In this document: positions 5,318 to 6,015 of the stretch, piece by piece
How positions within the stretch are numbered: the first letter of the stretch is position 1
How the letters are laid out: each line of letters opens with the position of its first letter
Source: Candidatus Aminicenantota bacterium
Lineage (GTDB): Bacteria > Acidobacteriota > Aminicenantia > UBA2199
Length of the DNA stretch: 6,015 bases
Direction: 5' to 3'
Assembly (NCBI GenBank): GCA_020355945.1
Contig: CP070627.1
Span: 3,989,199-3,995,213, forward strand
The notes under the pieces: generated by a model
The model's database searches: none
Seen by the model: only the letters and a program-made list of their open reading frames with translations
What the model was told of the DNA's origin: nothing
Position numbers and translations under genes: made by a program

Positions 5318-5693
5318 ACAAGAATTCCATTTTTTTGAGTTCAATACAATATTTTGCTTCAATGTTTAATACAGGAATCTTCAACAGCTTTTTAACTGTG
5401 CCTTTTATCCTGACTTTTATTCTCACCGGTGGAGGGCCTTTTTCAGTATATATCCAAATCTCTCCGCTGCCGTCATGTATTTTAAATATGTCATGCTGGA
5501 CAAAGGGTACATCAAGGGCTTTTGTTACATACCCTTCAATGACGCACTCTTTGTCAAAATATTTTCCAGGATTCTTTTCTATTTCTTCAACTTTAAGAAC
5601 ACCTTTGTTTTCACTGTCTTCACTCATTGCAGCAAAGCATAAACCAACACATAAAATAATAAAACAAAAAATTATATTTTTTATCTTCTTCAT
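5316..5693 (-). CDS. Small exported OB-fold protein
   Basis: This 125-residue protein has a lysine n-region (MKKIK), a hydrophobic stretch at about 7-21, and a likely signal peptidase I site near CFAA (19-22). The cysteines at 15 and 19 lack a proper lipobox (leucine at -1), so a lipoprotein is unlikely. The mature part (about 23-125) reads as a single beta-rich domain: VEEIEKNPGKYFDKECVIEG at 35-54, KIHDGSGEIWIYTE at 71-84, and VRIKVRIKGTVKK at 90-102. The G-x-V then D-G-S/T-G-x-I pattern followed by a V-x-G-x-V strand is typical of OB-fold (tRNA_anti-like) domains that bind nucleic acid, sugars or proteins; no function can be assigned. I chose the ATG at 5691-5693 because AGGAGG at 5700-5705 lies 6 bases upstream. 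A GTG at 5715-5717 would use the Shine-Dalgarno as coding sequence. It has its own promoter and looks monocistronic. Confidence 0.78.
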   Translation of the reverse strand: MKKIKNIIFCFIILCVGLCFAAMSEDSENKGVLKVEEIEKNPGKYFDKECVIEGYVTKALDVPFVQHDIFKIHDGSGEIWIYTEKGPPPVRIKVRIKGTVKKLLKIPVLNIEAKYCIELKKMEFL

Positions 5694-5758
5694 CCTCCAC
5701 CTCCTTACTGCCAGCACATTGAATATCCGAATAACAGACTGTTTATTATCATGATTGT

Positions 5759-5788
5759 ATTATACATCAAAGTGCATCACGATTTCAA
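5759..5788 (-). promoter_or_regulatory. Sigma70-type promoter for the OB-fold gene
   Basis: On the minus strand TTGAAA (5788 to 5783) and TATAAT (5764 to 5759) are spaced by 18 bases. Transcription should start near 5752, giving a leader of about 58 bases that ends with the AAGGAGG Shine-Dalgarno before the ATG at 5693. Confidence 0.65.
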
Positions 5789-6015
5789 TATCCCGCAAAT
5801 AACAACAAAATTTTCCGCTGGTATTTATCACTTATTCGCATCATTCTTTTGTAAACCATCCGGTTTTCCGAGAACGTATTTTTCACCATTTCTTTTATAG
5901 ACTGGAAAATTGGTTAATTTTGTAGTTAATTTTGCCTGGCACCAAAAATTGAAAAATTTCTCTGCCCTATTCCCAACTCATTGTTATTAAATAATATAAA
6001 TGTTTCCAGGGATTG
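5789..6015. other. AT-rich stretch without a convincing gene
   Basis: I see no complete gene here on either strand. A minus-strand frame is open from 5977 to 5828 (49 codons, no start codon) and ends with a plausible-looking charged tail (VYKRNGEKYVLGKPDGL). It could be a gene remnant or chance. The 10-mer GTTAATTTTG occurs twice, at 5913-5922 and 5925-5934, just before TGCCTGGCACC, which again resembles REP-type sequence. Confidence 0.4.

Noticed and set aside
5694..5717. GTG start at 5717 for the OB-fold gene
   Set aside because: Its first codons are the Shine-Dalgarno of the ATG at 5693, and the shorter form gives a proper signal peptide.

Overview
The window comes from an anaerobic bacterium. 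The evidence is a hydrogenase-type flavin/iron-sulfur operon, good Shine-Dalgarno sequences before most genes, and recognisable sigma70-type promoters (TTGAAA/TATAAT class). Base composition looks moderately AT-rich by eye. No rRNA or marker gene is present, so the lineage cannot be fixed. The mix of an Hnd-type operon, an archaeal-type ATPase and a PEP/pyruvate-binding-fold protein would fit an uncultivated fermentative or sulfate-reducer-like lineage such as Aminicenantes or Desulfobacterota; that is inference only.

Region 1 (1-1921, minus strand) is an operon read right to left. It holds a small duplicated-motif cysteine-rich protein (1592-1921), an HndA/NuoE-like [2Fe-2S] subunit (1053-1553), an HndB-like small thioredoxin-fold ferredoxin (645-1028), and the N-terminal 196 residues of an HndC/NuoF-like NAD(P)H- and FMN-binding subunit (1-589, cut by the window edge). 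This order matches the NAD(P)-linked, electron-bifurcating [FeFe] hydrogenases (HndABCD / HydABC). The catalytic hydrogenase subunit would be expected just outside the window.

Region 2 (1922-2383) is a divergent control region. It has a minus-strand promoter for the hnd operon and a plus-strand extended -10 promoter for the next gene, and the two share the same TGTGATATAA core in opposite orientation. Between the minus promoter and the operon lie about 320 bases with several hairpins, a 13-base A tract (minus strand) and two copies of a 12-base CCCGGG-containing repeat. A 106-codon open frame also runs through this stretch.

Region 3 (2384-4036, plus) encodes a 550-residue protein related to the PEP/pyruvate-binding (ATP-grasp) domain of PEP synthase and pyruvate phosphate dikinase. 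It lacks the phosphohistidine and TIM-barrel domains.

Region 4 (4065-5168, minus) encodes an archaeal-type/STAND AAA+ ATPase. Its promoter ends so close to the ATG that the transcript should be leaderless.

Region 5 (5169-6015) holds a REP-like palindrome and a small exported OB-fold protein (5316-5693, minus) with its own promoter. The last 230 bases are AT-rich with no convincing gene. Only region 1 shows clear functional coupling; regions 3 to 5 look like independent single-gene units.
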